NCBI RefSeq assembly: GCF_026340675.1
Contig: NZ_JAPEOX010000004.1
Span: 1-64,000 of the forward strand
Length of the DNA: 64,000 nt
Direction: 5' to 3'
Source: Streptomyces sp. NBC_01264
Lineage (GTDB): Bacteria; Actinomycetota; Actinomycetes; Streptomycetales; Streptomycetaceae
The notes under the pieces were generated by a model. It did no database searches. It had not been told where the DNA came from and worked only from the letters and a program-made list of their open reading frames with translations. A program made the position numbers and the translations under genes. Numbering within the stretch: position 1 is the first letter of the stretch; every line of letters begins with the position of its first letter. Positions 17,283 to 25,589 of this stretch are shown here, piece after piece.

Positions 17283-17321
17283 CGCGTATAACTTGACTCT
17301 TCCGCACTTGGCGGGTAAATT
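17283..17321 (+). promoter_or_regulatory. CGCGTAWAAC-family promoter P3
   Basis: CGCGTATAAC (17283-17292) abuts -35 TTGACT (17293-17298); 17 bp later is -10 TAAATT (17316-17321). The ATG of the next gene is 7 bp after the -10, so the transcript is probably leaderless. Confidence 0.85.
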
Positions 17322-17328
17322 AGTAACC

Positions 17329-17757
17329 ATGATCCACACCGACCGCATCGACTACATCTCTGCTCACGGCACCGGCCGCCTGCCCCGCACGATCCGCCTC
17401 GCCGATGACACGACGATCTCCGTCCACGCCGGGAACGGCGCATACTCCACACCCCGCCCTCGCGACCGCATGGTCCACGAAGGAGGGGCAGGCACTGTGC
17501 CCGCCGACTACCCGGGCCCCTACTCCGCACTGGAGGTATACGTCGTCGAACCCCTTACCGCGCCCGCCGAGTGGGCGCCGTATAACGCCGACGACAACCC
17601 CACGGCGGGACTGTTCTGCCCGCTCCCCGTGGACCTGGCCCGCGCCCTGGTGGTCGAACACGGCGGCGAACACGTCGCCCAGGACACCGAGGACGACATG
17701 TGGAAGGCTCTCGCCGAGTCCTTCATGCAGAACCTCCGAAAGCCCCCGGCCGAGTAG
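17329..17757 (+). CDS. Hypothetical protein behind P3
   Basis: The 142-residue acidic protein begins with ATG at 17329, only 7 bp downstream of the TAAATT -10 of promoter P3, with no ribosome binding site. An upstream TTG would overlap the -35, so the ATG is preferred. The sequence is mixed alpha/beta with an acidic helical end (EHVAQDTEDDMWKALAESF). No motif or family was recognised. A small Cys-rich gene follows 234 bp downstream on the same strand. Confidence 0.75.
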   Translation: MIHTDRIDYISAHGTGRLPRTIRLADDTTISVHAGNGAYSTPRPRDRMVHEGGAGTVPADYPGPYSALEVYVVEPLTAPAEWAPYNADDNPTAGLFCPLPVDLARALVVEHGGEHVAQDTEDDMWKALAESFMQNLRKPPAE

Positions 17758-17991
17758 CCTGCGGTCGCCCCCGCCGCCTCCTGCCCGAAACAAGTGTCGG
17801 CCGAGCCCGCTCACCCCGACCTCTGCAGTGCGGAGCGGAACCTCGAACAGTTCGGGAACTGGCGGGGCGTGCGTCGAGGCTCGCAGAAGCCGAGACCAGT
17901 ACGAGAGCGCCAGCCGCAGACGGCCCGGGGCAACCTGCCGCGAGCACCAACCCAGCAGCCACCCATCGCACCTCTCGGAGGCACAATCAGC

Positions 17992-18288
17992 ATGCGCTAC
18001 CGCGCCGGCGACACCGTCCGTATTCTGCATCCCCAGCATCACGGGGAAGTCCTCCCCGTCTCCTGCAAGTTGGACGGCCTCCTGTTCTTCCCCGGTGTCG
18101 ACGGCGGCATCTGGCCCGACCAGGTCGAGCTCGTCCGCGAACGTACCGGCAACCCGTGCGGCACCCCCTGCGAGCACGTGTCGGGAGACTGCCGGCACTG
18201 CCGGGGCCTGTGTCAGCAGCCCTACGGCGAATGCCCACCGCGCGAGGGCGAGGCCCCCGCTATCACCTTCACCGGCCCCCGCTGGTAG
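17992..18288 (+). CDS. Small Cys-rich protein
   Basis: This 98-residue protein starts with ATG at 17992 behind CGGAGG. The N-terminal half looks like a small beta-barrel (RYRAGDTVRILHP then GVDGGIWPDQVELV). The second half has seven cysteines in about 35 residues (CGTPCEHVSGDCRHCRGLC), enough for one or two metal sites. An upstream in-frame GTG lacks a ribosome binding site and adds low-complexity sequence. It may be cotranscribed with the preceding gene from P3. Function is unknown. Confidence 0.7.
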   Translation: MRYRAGDTVRILHPQHHGEVLPVSCKLDGLLFFPGVDGGIWPDQVELVRERTGNPCGTPCEHVSGDCRHCRGLCQQPYGECPPREGEAPAITFTGPRW

Positions 18289-18580
18289 CCGAACCCGTCG
18301 GACAGGCTCCGACTCAGCTCTACCGGCCCCGAGTGGTCCCATGTAGGCGGCCAGCGCTTTGGCCGCCCGGTGGGGGCGAAGCGCGGGGGCGGCCCGGGCG
18401 GCATCTCGTAAACGGCGTTTCGCCGGGGAGGTTGGCCGGGGCCGGAAGGCGGCGCGCGGCAGGGAGCCCCGCGGCCGCAGGACGAGCAACGCCGAACACC
18501 GGCGGACGACGGCGGTGGGCAGGGCGACGGAGGCGGCGGGATAAACGGGCGAAGGCGGGCGGCGGCGGGGCTGCCCCGGC

Positions 18581-19093
18581 TCAGACCTCGTCGACGTCGT
18601 CGAAGCCCGCCGCGGCCTTCTCCTTCCACGCGTGGAGGAATGCCTCCCTGGTAGCCGCGCAGTCGCCGTCACAGGGCAGGGCGAAGTACCCCCCGAAAGC
18701 GGTCACGTAGACCGTGAGGGCGGGGTTGTCGCGCCAGTCGTGGAGCTCCCGGTTGAAGACCAGTTGCTTCGACACCGGATCGAATCCGTAGACCTCGGTG
18801 AGCACGGCCGTGATCGTGTCGCGCGCCTCCCGGCGTGAGCAGCCGTCGACGAAGATGAACTTGGTCGCGGTCCGCGGATCGACGCTCGGGTCGCCAGGCG
18901 TCGGCGGCTCGGCACCGGGATCCAGGGGGATGATCCCCGGGTGCCAGTGGGCCGCCGGGATGCTGTCTGCGGCGCTGTCAGCCATGAACTGCTCGTCGGC
19001 AGCCCTACCGAGCGCGCTATCCGGATCGGCGGTCAGGCCCAATACGCGCAGAGCATCGTGCAGGGTACGGGGCGGCTCAGGACTACTGGTCAT
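18581..19093 (-). CDS. Hypothetical protein
   Basis: The 170-residue protein starts with ATG at 19093, which lies 7 bp after a TAGGGT hexamer, so a leaderless mRNA is likely. It is acidic. The second half has the character of a globular alpha/beta domain (TKFIFVDGCSRREARDTITA, LTVYVTAFGGYFALP). No catalytic motif or family was recognised. The gene stands alone between the Cys-rich gene and the radical SAM region. Confidence 0.7.
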   Translation of the reverse strand: MTSSPEPPRTLHDALRVLGLTADPDSALGRAADEQFMADSAADSIPAAHWHPGIIPLDPGAEPPTPGDPSVDPRTATKFIFVDGCSRREARDTITAVLTEVYGFDPVSKQLVFNRELHDWRDNPALTVYVTAFGGYFALPCDGDCAATREAFLHAWKEKAAAGFDDVDEV

Positions 19094-19353
19094 GAACCGC
19101 ACCCTAGCGACGCCCGCGGCCCCGGTGTCCCGATACCGGCCACACCTAGCGCCTGTCCTGCCGGTCCGCGCCCCCCGTACCTCGCATCCGGCCATCCGGC
19201 CTCATACCGCGTGTCCAGTGGGCGGAGCAACCGGAGCGCAGCTGCCGCGAGCGTGGGCCCGGCGGGCGGAGCGAGCGGCGGAGGCCGGGCAGGGACGGAC
19301 GCGGGGCCGGGCGGGGCGGGCGGAACGACCGTGCCGGGCGGCGATCTCGCCGC

Positions 19354-20532
19354 TTACCGTGCGCCGATGGTTGCCGACCAGCCGCTGCGGCTGAGGTGGC
19401 AGGTGCCCTCCGGGTCGATACGCACCGCTGCGCCCGAGACGGGCAGGTCGCCGTCGATGACGAGCCAGGTGCGGATGCGGTCCAGTTCGTCCCACAGCTT
19501 GCGTGGGCCGCTCTGGTGGACGGTGGGCAGTTCCCGGGATCCTGGTGCCGTGGCCCGGGCCCAGGAGCCGTCCGGGTGCAGCATGTAGGCAGTGCGGCTA
19601 CCGTCCCTGGCCGTCTCCATGCGGTGCTCGATGCCGGGGACGGTGAGTTCCAGGGTGGAGCGCACGTCCCAGGTGCTGCTGACCCGCATCACCGGGTAGC
19701 GGCCGGTGGTGATGCTGTCGCCGTCGGCTTTCTGCGCGGTGGCCCACAGATCGGTGGTGTCGGGGGTGGGGGGGTAGTCGTCGCCGTGCCGGGTGCTCAT
19801 GAACCCGGCGGGCTCGGGGGCGACCTTGCCGGTGGCGCCGCCATCGTCGGTCTTGTCCGCGACGATGATCAGCCCTGTTCCGGACAAGGTAGTCACCATC
19901 CGGCCGCCGGGGTTGAGCGCCATGAGCCAGGAGGCAGGGATGGCCGGCATCGAGACGGTAGACACGATGCGGTCGTAGGTGCCAGGCAGTTCGCCGGTCA
20001 CGTCGCAAACCTCCAGCCGCGGCCGGTGCCCCGCCGTGGCCAGGCGCTCCCGCGCCGCCTGGACCAGATACGGGTCCACATCCACGCTCGTGACCCGGTC
20101 GCCGCCGAGGCGCTGGCACGCCAGGGCGGTCCCGTAGCCGCTGCCGCAGGTCACCAGAAGGCGGGAGTCGTCGGCGAGGAAGGCGTGCTGGTACATCTTC
20201 ACGACCAGCGCAGGCAGCGTGGCCGACGAGGTCGGCCACGCCTCCGGGACCACGGCTGCGGGCGCGGCGTGATCGGCGTGATGAGGGCCGACGCGGGTGA
20301 TCAGGCTGAGGCTGTTGTCGTAGGCGCTGCTCATCCACGCGGCGGGGGCGCTGGCCCCGTCTCGCAGTTCGTAGACCCATGTCCCGTCCTGCTCGGCCGG
20401 CGTCCACCACCGGGGCACGAACAGGTGCCGGGGCGTGGCGGCCAGGGGCCGGTGCCAGCGGGACTCGGGTCGTACGGTCGCATCGGCCATCTGGGCGGCA
20501 CGGGTGTTCCAGCCCGCTGGCGTCCGGTCCAT
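19354..20532 (-). CDS. PIMT-type SAM-dependent methyltransferase
   Basis: The 392-residue protein looks like a protein-L-isoaspartate O-methyltransferase fold adapted to peptide modification. The opening HRPLAATPRHLFVPRWW matches the PIMT 'must-be-R-F-P' start. Residues 120-150 hold the SAM-binding motif LLVTCGSGYGTALACQRLGG, followed by VTSVDVDPYLV; RIVSTVSMPAIPASWL and NPGGRMVTTLSG follow. The last 150 residues are a C-terminal extension seen in PIMT-like enzymes of RiPP (FxLD or similar) systems. It lies 15 bp downstream of the radical SAM gene on the same strand, so they form an operon. A shared peptide substrate is inferred; no precursor is confirmed. Confidence 0.82.
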   Translation of the reverse strand: MDRTPAGWNTRAAQMADATVRPESRWHRPLAATPRHLFVPRWWTPAEQDGTWVYELRDGASAPAAWMSSAYDNSLSLITRVGPHHADHAAPAAVVPEAWPTSSATLPALVVKMYQHAFLADDSRLLVTCGSGYGTALACQRLGGDRVTSVDVDPYLVQAARERLATAGHRPRLEVCDVTGELPGTYDRIVSTVSMPAIPASWLMALNPGGRMVTTLSGTGLIIVADKTDDGGATGKVAPEPAGFMSTRHGDDYPPTPDTTDLWATAQKADGDSITTGRYPVMRVSSTWDVRSTLELTVPGIEHRMETARDGSRTAYMLHPDGSWARATAPGSRELPTVHQSGPRKLWDELDRIRTWLVIDGDLPVSGAAVRIDPEGTCHLSRSGWSATIGAR

Positions 20533-20547
20533 GAGGAGGGGGCCCTT

Positions 20548-21465
20548 TCAGAGGAGCGCGGGCACGGCGGCCGCGGGCTGGCCCGTCATCGCGGGTGCGT
20601 AGCCCATCGGGTCGCAGGGATCGTTCTTGCCCGGGTCGCAGGAGTCGCTGTTGGAGGGCTGGCAGTCGGGGTGGCAGGCCGTCAGGTCCGTCCGCCGCGG
20701 GATGCTCGCGCTCGCCTCGGCCCAGCGCGGGCTGGACAGGACCGAGGCCAGGCCGGCGTTCAGGACGCTGCCTGCGGTCAGGAAGCGGCCGATCTCGCAG
20801 ACCGCCACATCACCGCTCGGCAGGACCGTGGCCCTCTGGTCCCCGCACCGTCCGCACAGCTCGGCGGTGGACGGCAGCGTAGTGCCTGCGGCGTTGCCGA
20901 CGGCCCGCACCTTCCCGACGTGGACGTCGTGAACACCGAGAGTCTGCAGCTCCGCGCGGGCCCGCTCTGCGCGCTCGTGGTCGCCTCCGTCGAGGACCGC
21001 GACGTTCAACGGGATGCCGCGCCTGATGGCCTCGACGATGTTGGCGCGCGTCGCCTTGTGCGAGCCTTCTCGGCCGGTGACCTCGTCGTGCTCGGCCGCA
21101 ACGCTGCTGTGGTATGTCGTCGCCAGTCGGACGCCGGGGTGTTTCAACAGGCGCCAGTGCTCGTCGCGGATACGGAAGAGGTTGCTGTAGACCCGCACTC
21201 GCAGGCTGGCGTCCACCGCGCGCCGGGCGATGGGGACGAAACCGGGATGGAGAGTAGGCTCGCCGCCGATCAGCTGGATCTCCTCGACGCCGAGCGCGAC
21301 GGCCTGGTCGATGATCCGGAGCCAGTCGTCATCGCTCATGGTGCCGTGGCTCCGCGTCGGCCCGGAGGCGGCGTAACACAGCGACGGGCAGGAAAGCTGG
21401 CAGCGGCCGGTGATTTCCAGCGACAGGAACCGCAGCCTGGTGAGGGCCTCCCGGACGATCGTCAT
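20548..21465 (-). CDS. Radical SAM enzyme (peptide-maturase-like)
   Basis: The 305-residue protein carries the 4Fe-4S-binding cysteines near its start as C22-x3-C26-x3-C30 (GRCQLSCPSLCYA). This has one residue more than the canonical Cx3Cx2C. The GGEP SAM motif follows at about residue 67 (IQLIGGEPTLHPGF). A C-terminal cysteine set (LCGRCGDQR, DVAVCEIG, and a Cys-rich tail HPDCQPSNSDSCDPGKNDPC) suggests an auxiliary cluster of SPASM or Twitch type. Such enzymes make thioether or C-C links in ribosomal peptides. The ATG at 21465 is 6 bp after a TACGAT hexamer, so it may be leaderless. It forms an operon with the downstream methyltransferase. Confidence 0.85.
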   Translation of the reverse strand: MTIVREALTRLRFLSLEITGRCQLSCPSLCYAASGPTRSHGTMSDDDWLRIIDQAVALGVEEIQLIGGEPTLHPGFVPIARRAVDASLRVRVYSNLFRIRDEHWRLLKHPGVRLATTYHSSVAAEHDEVTGREGSHKATRANIVEAIRRGIPLNVAVLDGGDHERAERARAELQTLGVHDVHVGKVRAVGNAAGTTLPSTAELCGRCGDQRATVLPSGDVAVCEIGRFLTAGSVLNAGLASVLSSPRWAEASASIPRRTDLTACHPDCQPSNSDSCDPGKNDPCDPMGYAPAMTGQPAAAVPALL

Positions 21466-21593
21466 GACGCGATCGTAGGCCGCGGCCCCTCAACCCGTCC
21501 TGCGATGTGGCCACTTCGGCCGAAAGGAGCCCTTTCCCAATCTCGGACCGGGACCGGCTCGTCGTACGCCCAGAGGAGGCGCCGCCGCCACAT
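21462..21593 (-). CDS. Possible 43-aa peptide upstream of radical SAM gene
   Basis: An ATG-started frame of 43 codons (begins MWRRRLLWAYDEPVPVRDWE) ends in an ATGA overlap with the radical SAM gene. That is the layout expected of a translationally coupled precursor. It has two Trp, a Tyr and several charged residues near the N-terminus. There is no convincing ribosome binding site, and the -10 of the radical SAM gene lies inside it. This may be a chance frame. Confidence 0.2.
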   Translation of the reverse strand: MWRRRLLWAYDEPVPVRDWERAPFGRSGHIAGRVEGPRPTIAS

Positions 21594-21667
21594 CCCCAAC
21601 ACGTCGGCCTCTCCTCAGTCGCCGTCGCCCGGGCCCCGGCCGTGACGGCCGACTGCGGCGACCAGCG

Positions 21668-21913
21668 CTACGGCCGCCTGCCGGAGACGTCGAGGGTGAG
21701 ATCTAGTCGGACGCCGGGTTGGTCTTCCGTCGGTGCGCACTGGTCCGGGCAAAGGTAAAAGGGAACGAGGTTGATCGACGTCACGCACACCCCCTCATGC
21801 TCGGCAACCCACCGGCCAGCGGCGGTGAGTAGTGAAGCGACGTCGTCGCCGATAACGGACACCACCTCGATGTCGCGGGTATCGACCTGGATCTGGGGTG
21901 GGACGGGGGGCAT
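21668..21913 (-). CDS. Small hypothetical protein
   Basis: The 81-residue protein starts with ATG at 21913 behind AAGGAGACGC. It has a regular alpha/beta pattern (IEVVSVIGDDVASLLTAAGR) and two cysteines in SINLVPFYLCPDQCAPTED. It ends about 200 bp upstream of the radical SAM gene on the same strand. It could be part of that locus, either as a partner protein or, less likely, a precursor. No family was recognised. Confidence 0.65.
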   Translation of the reverse strand: MPPVPPQIQVDTRDIEVVSVIGDDVASLLTAAGRWVAEHEGVCVTSINLVPFYLCPDQCAPTEDQPGVRLDLTLDVSGRRP

Positions 21914-22250
21914 GCGTCTCCTTCATGAGTAGCGGACGGTGATCCGTCAGAGGCGAGACTTACCGCACGCCGGCATCGAGGACAGTGGTCGTGGTGGTGC
22001 CGTTCACGGCGACCTTGAACTCGAGCAGGCAGAAACCCAGTATGGCGTTTGCAGTGACCGCAGTTCGCGCTTGAAGGCGACCCCGGCGGCGACCAGGTGG
22101 CCAGCAGACGAGGCGGGGCGCAGCGGTCAAACGGCGGCGGGCCTGGCGGGCGGCGGACGGCGGGGCCGTGGACGTGCGGCAGGACGCCGGACGCCAGGGG
22201 GCCGACCCGCGGAGATCGCCCCGGGCTATGTCACCTGCACGTTGTCTTCG
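21914..22250. other. Intergenic with possible gene remnant
   Basis: On the minus strand, 21960-22065 encodes a coding-like tail (NAILGFCLLEFKVAVNGTTT) without a start, perhaps the 3' end of a lost gene. No other feature was seen. Confidence 0.35.
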
Positions 22251-22256
22251 TAGAGT
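22251..22256 (+). promoter_or_regulatory. -10 hexamer, leaderless start
   Basis: TAGAGT lies 7 bp before the ATG at 22264. The -35 is not clear. Confidence 0.5.
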
Positions 22257-22263
22257 CGGACGA

Positions 22264-23763
22264 ATGATCCCGAACCACACTCCCGACAACGACGAACTCC
22301 TGCGCGGCACGTACGCCCGACTGCTGCCCGTCAACTCGATCACCCGTGAGATCGCCGGCTCCCTGCGCTACGCGCGCCTGGTGGCCGACGGCCTCGTCTT
22401 CGCCTACGCCCTCGACCGGCCCACCGACGTGCGGGTCCTCACCGACCCGGACGTGGAGCGCGTCGGCCTGGAAGAGCTGGGGCGGGCTGCGTACGAGAAC
22501 CTGATGCGCGTTCCCGTCACGCACGAGGAGATCCCCGTCGAGGGGACGATTCTGCACTCCTTCTATGGTGACTCGCCCTTCGTCGGGAGCCTGGCTCTGT
22601 ACCTGTCCGCAGCCGTCCTGCGGGTCACCGGCGAGTCGCTTCCGCAGGCCGGCGCCCTGGTCGTCATGCCCAGCCGCCACAATCTGGTGTACCACCCGAT
22701 CGCCGACGGCACGGTGATCGACGCCCTCAACTCCCTGGCCAGCTACGCACTTGGCGCCTTCGAGGACGGGCCGGGGGCCCTTTCACCGCAGGTCTACTGG
22801 TGGCACCGCGGTGGACTTACGTCGCTCACGGTCATCGACACGGACACCCGATCCTTCTCCATCCAACCGCCTCAGCCGCTGCTCGGCCTGCTGAAGGGGC
22901 TGGTCCGTCTCAGCCGCGACGGCCGCCTCGCCACCCGTACCGCCGCCGAGCGGGCCGCTCCCGATCCGGACGGGATCACCCGCGCCGCAGCGGAGGCGAT
23001 AGCGGGTCTCGCCCAGGATCCGGGCGACGGGGTGGGAGACGCATTCGCCTCCGTTCTCACCCTCGCGCACGCCCGCTGCGCCACCGACCCAAGGGCGTCG
23101 CAGGTCGAGACTTGGGATGCCTGGGCCGCCGCCGTACAACTCGGCGCCGCCCTGTTCACCGGCGCGCAGCCGCAGAACTGCCACCTGGGCGATGACCTCG
23201 CCCAGCGGTTGCCAGCCATACCCGCCGTGCCACCCGCGGATGGCCGTGCCTGGCTCGACGCCCTTTACGTGGCGATCGTGTGCCGGCAGGGGGAGCGGAT
23301 CCGCCGGCTGTGCCGGGTGCCGCTGGAGACGCTGCGGCGGGACGACAGCGTCGACGCGTACGTGCTGCACTGGATCGACACGCTGCAGACGTACTTCTCC
23401 GAGCACGGCTCCATGGACGAGGTCGTGGAGAAGCTGGTCGCCACCATGAAGGCGTCCGGGCCCGGTGAAGCGTTCCATGCGCCCATGGAGTTCGTGAATG
23501 GGATCGACTACCAGCCAATCGCGCTCTTCCACCGTCTCGTCGCGCGGGACCACGACACCTTCGCCAAGACGCTCGGCGAAGCCCTGACGGAGCACGGCAC
23601 TTACTGGGGCGAGTCGTCGGCGCCACGTGCGCGGGTGGCTCTGGGGCCGCTGGCCATGGCATGCCTCGCGTTCGACCATGGGTTCCCCATCGCTCCGGAC
23701 CAGCCGTACCTGCCCCTGTACCTGCTCAACCGTGAACGCATCGAGGAGATCCCCAGGCCCTGA
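22264..23763 (+). CDS. DUF1444-like plus Imm49-like protein
   Basis: The 499-residue protein appears to be a fusion. Residues 1-190 (VADGLVFAYALDRPTDVRVL, then VMPSRHNLVYHPI) resemble DUF1444-type proteins. Residues 290-499 have the pattern of the Imm49 family: DAWAAAVQLGAALFTGA, YVLHWIDTLQTYF, ALFHRLVARDHDTFAKTLGE, and LGPLAMACLAFDHGFPI with a YLPLYLL end. Imm49 proteins are predicted antitoxins of polymorphic toxin systems and are common in Streptomyces, often without a neighbouring toxin, as here. The ATG at 22264 is 7 bp after TAGAGT, so the mRNA is probably leaderless. A cytosolic location is expected. Confidence 0.7.
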   Translation: MIPNHTPDNDELLRGTYARLLPVNSITREIAGSLRYARLVADGLVFAYALDRPTDVRVLTDPDVERVGLEELGRAAYENLMRVPVTHEEIPVEGTILHSFYGDSPFVGSLALYLSAAVLRVTGESLPQAGALVVMPSRHNLVYHPIADGTVIDALNSLASYALGAFEDGPGALSPQVYWWHRGGLTSLTVIDTDTRSFSIQPPQPLLGLLKGLVRLSRDGRLATRTAAERAAPDPDGITRAAAEAIAGLAQDPGDGVGDAFASVLTLAHARCATDPRASQVETWDAWAAAVQLGAALFTGAQPQNCHLGDDLAQRLPAIPAVPPADGRAWLDALYVAIVCRQGERIRRLCRVPLETLRRDDSVDAYVLHWIDTLQTYFSEHGSMDEVVEKLVATMKASGPGEAFHAPMEFVNGIDYQPIALFHRLVARDHDTFAKTLGEALTEHGTYWGESSAPRARVALGPLAMACLAFDHGFPIAPDQPYLPLYLLNRERIEEIPRP

Positions 23764-24016
23764 CCCCGGCCCCGGCCCGCCGGTGCCTGTGAGCGGCATC
23801 GGCTCGCCGTGCCGGAGTCGGACGACTAGCGGGCACCGGGCGCGGAACGAGACGGCGAGGCGCAGGACCGCGGCAGCCAAGCAGCGCGCGGGGGAGCAGG
23901 CTGCGCGGCAGCGAACGGCGGAAGCGCACCAGGCGGGAAGATCGCGGAAGGCGTACCGCAGAATCCGCCCGCGGCCGGCACGCGGCCATGCTGGGCCGGG
24001 AACCCGACCATCCGGA

Positions 24017-25360
24017 CTAGGCCGCGCGGTGGTAGCGGCGGGCATGGGCTCCACGCTCATTGGCCATGGCGTCGTAGCAGTCGGCGTCATCGCAGGACAG
24101 GCCCAGACTCGCAATCATCCAGCCACCCGGCGCGGAGGTTGTGCCGCAGTGGTCGCAGTGCTTCACCGACGGGTCGGAGGGACAGGCTGCGGGCTCAAAG
24201 CGGAGGCGCTTGGGCGGCGTGTACGGCAGCGGCGCCCACTTGTGGCGCTGGTACTCGCCACGGGCGTCGGACAGGCGGTAGTACCGGCCGCCCCGGTCGT
24301 CTGGCTCGTACCCGCCGTCGTCCTCGTACACCCCCGTGGGGCGGCCGTCGCCGTAGGTCTCGACGTCCCAGACGGTGACGGTGGTGTCGTCGCTGAGGGT
24401 CAGCCGGCGCTCCACCAGTCGGAGTCGGGTGGAGGGGTCCACCCCCTTGTCGAACGGGGTGGCCACGTCGACCGACCCCTTGATCCCGAGACGCTGCACC
24501 CGTTCCTGAACGTCCCGGGCAGCCCGGCGCTCTTCCTCCTCGGCGGCCCGGCGCTTGGCCTCCCGCGCCTCGCGGTCCGCCTTCCGTTTCGCCTCTCGCT
24601 TCTGCTCAGCCTCCTGCTGCTCCTCGCGCTGCAGGCGCAGTTCCTCCTGGCGCTGCGCCTCCTCCTCGGGGCTCGGCCACCGCGCGCAGTCGCCGCGGTG
24701 ACGGGCCTCCCACCTTTGCCCATACTCCGAGTCGCGGACCTGGACCCACTCGGCGGACCCCTGCACGCAGGCGATCCCGCAGAGCGCGCAGTCCTGCCCT
24801 GTCACGAGCTGGGCGGGCTGGCGGCACAAGCGGAGCGGGTGCTCGACCTCAGCCTCCTTGCCGTGGCCGACGACTCGTCCGGCGCCCTGGGCCACCTGTA
24901 CGCCGCACCAGCGGCACGGCCCGGCCGCCCAGTTCGGCCGCCCTGGGCCCGGCTCGACCTCGCGCACGTTCAAGTCCGCTACGGGTGGGTGGGTGACCAG
25001 GTGCTTGGTGATCTGTCCGGCTCCAGAGGAGCCGAACGCGCCCTTCTCGGAGGCGAACTGACGGGTCCAAAGAGGCTTGTCCCGCAGCCCGGTCTCCTCC
25101 ACCAGCAGCAGTGTCAGCGTCGCGTTGTAGGTCATGTAGCGCTTGTGGCGGCCGTCCTTGTAGCCGGTGGGGCGCTTGTCCATGACGAGCAGTAACGACC
25201 CGGCGGGGGTCTCGATACGGGCACCGTGCCCGACTTCGGTCCCTTCCAACCGCTCCCGGGCCTCGCCCTGCTCGCGGATGCCGGTGACGATCCACCGTGC
25301 GCTGCGGTGTACGTCCGCGCCTTCGTCCCCTGGCACCTTCGGCACCACGATCTCCACCAT
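24017..25360 (-). CDS. Coiled-coil protein with zinc clusters
   Basis: The 447-residue protein starts with ATG at 25360 behind GAGGAGGAA. The N-terminal 120 residues are alpha/beta (GSLLLVMDKRPTGYKDGRHK). CRWCGVQ near residue 145 and CALCGIACV near residue 190 form a zinc-binding pair. Residues 225-300 are a highly charged Glu/Arg/Lys coiled coil (QREEQQEAEQKREAKRKADR). A C-terminal CDHCG with a later SCDDADC forms another cluster. A nucleic-acid or scaffold role is possible but not shown. No family was recognised. Confidence 0.75.
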   Translation of the reverse strand: MVEIVVPKVPGDEGADVHRSARWIVTGIREQGEARERLEGTEVGHGARIETPAGSLLLVMDKRPTGYKDGRHKRYMTYNATLTLLLVEETGLRDKPLWTRQFASEKGAFGSSGAGQITKHLVTHPPVADLNVREVEPGPGRPNWAAGPCRWCGVQVAQGAGRVVGHGKEAEVEHPLRLCRQPAQLVTGQDCALCGIACVQGSAEWVQVRDSEYGQRWEARHRGDCARWPSPEEEAQRQEELRLQREEQQEAEQKREAKRKADREAREAKRRAAEEEERRAARDVQERVQRLGIKGSVDVATPFDKGVDPSTRLRLVERRLTLSDDTTVTVWDVETYGDGRPTGVYEDDGGYEPDDRGGRYYRLSDARGEYQRHKWAPLPYTPPKRLRFEPAACPSDPSVKHCDHCGTTSAPGGWMIASLGLSCDDADCYDAMANERGAHARRYHRAA

Positions 25361-25589
25361 GTCGTTCCTCCTCGGGCTTGTCATCAGGATGACGGGGGCC
25401 ACTGACACCAGCGCCTGATCAGCCCAGGACCGTTCAGTACGGCAGGGTGGTCGTTGGAGGGGCGTGGTCGGGACTGGGGTGGCCCCTGCCCGCGGCTCTT
25501 CGCCCGCTCGGGCAGGTTCCCCACCCCTTACCTACGGGATGGGCATCCCAGTGGCCCGAGCCGGCGCGGTGCTCCGCACCTGCTGCGGA

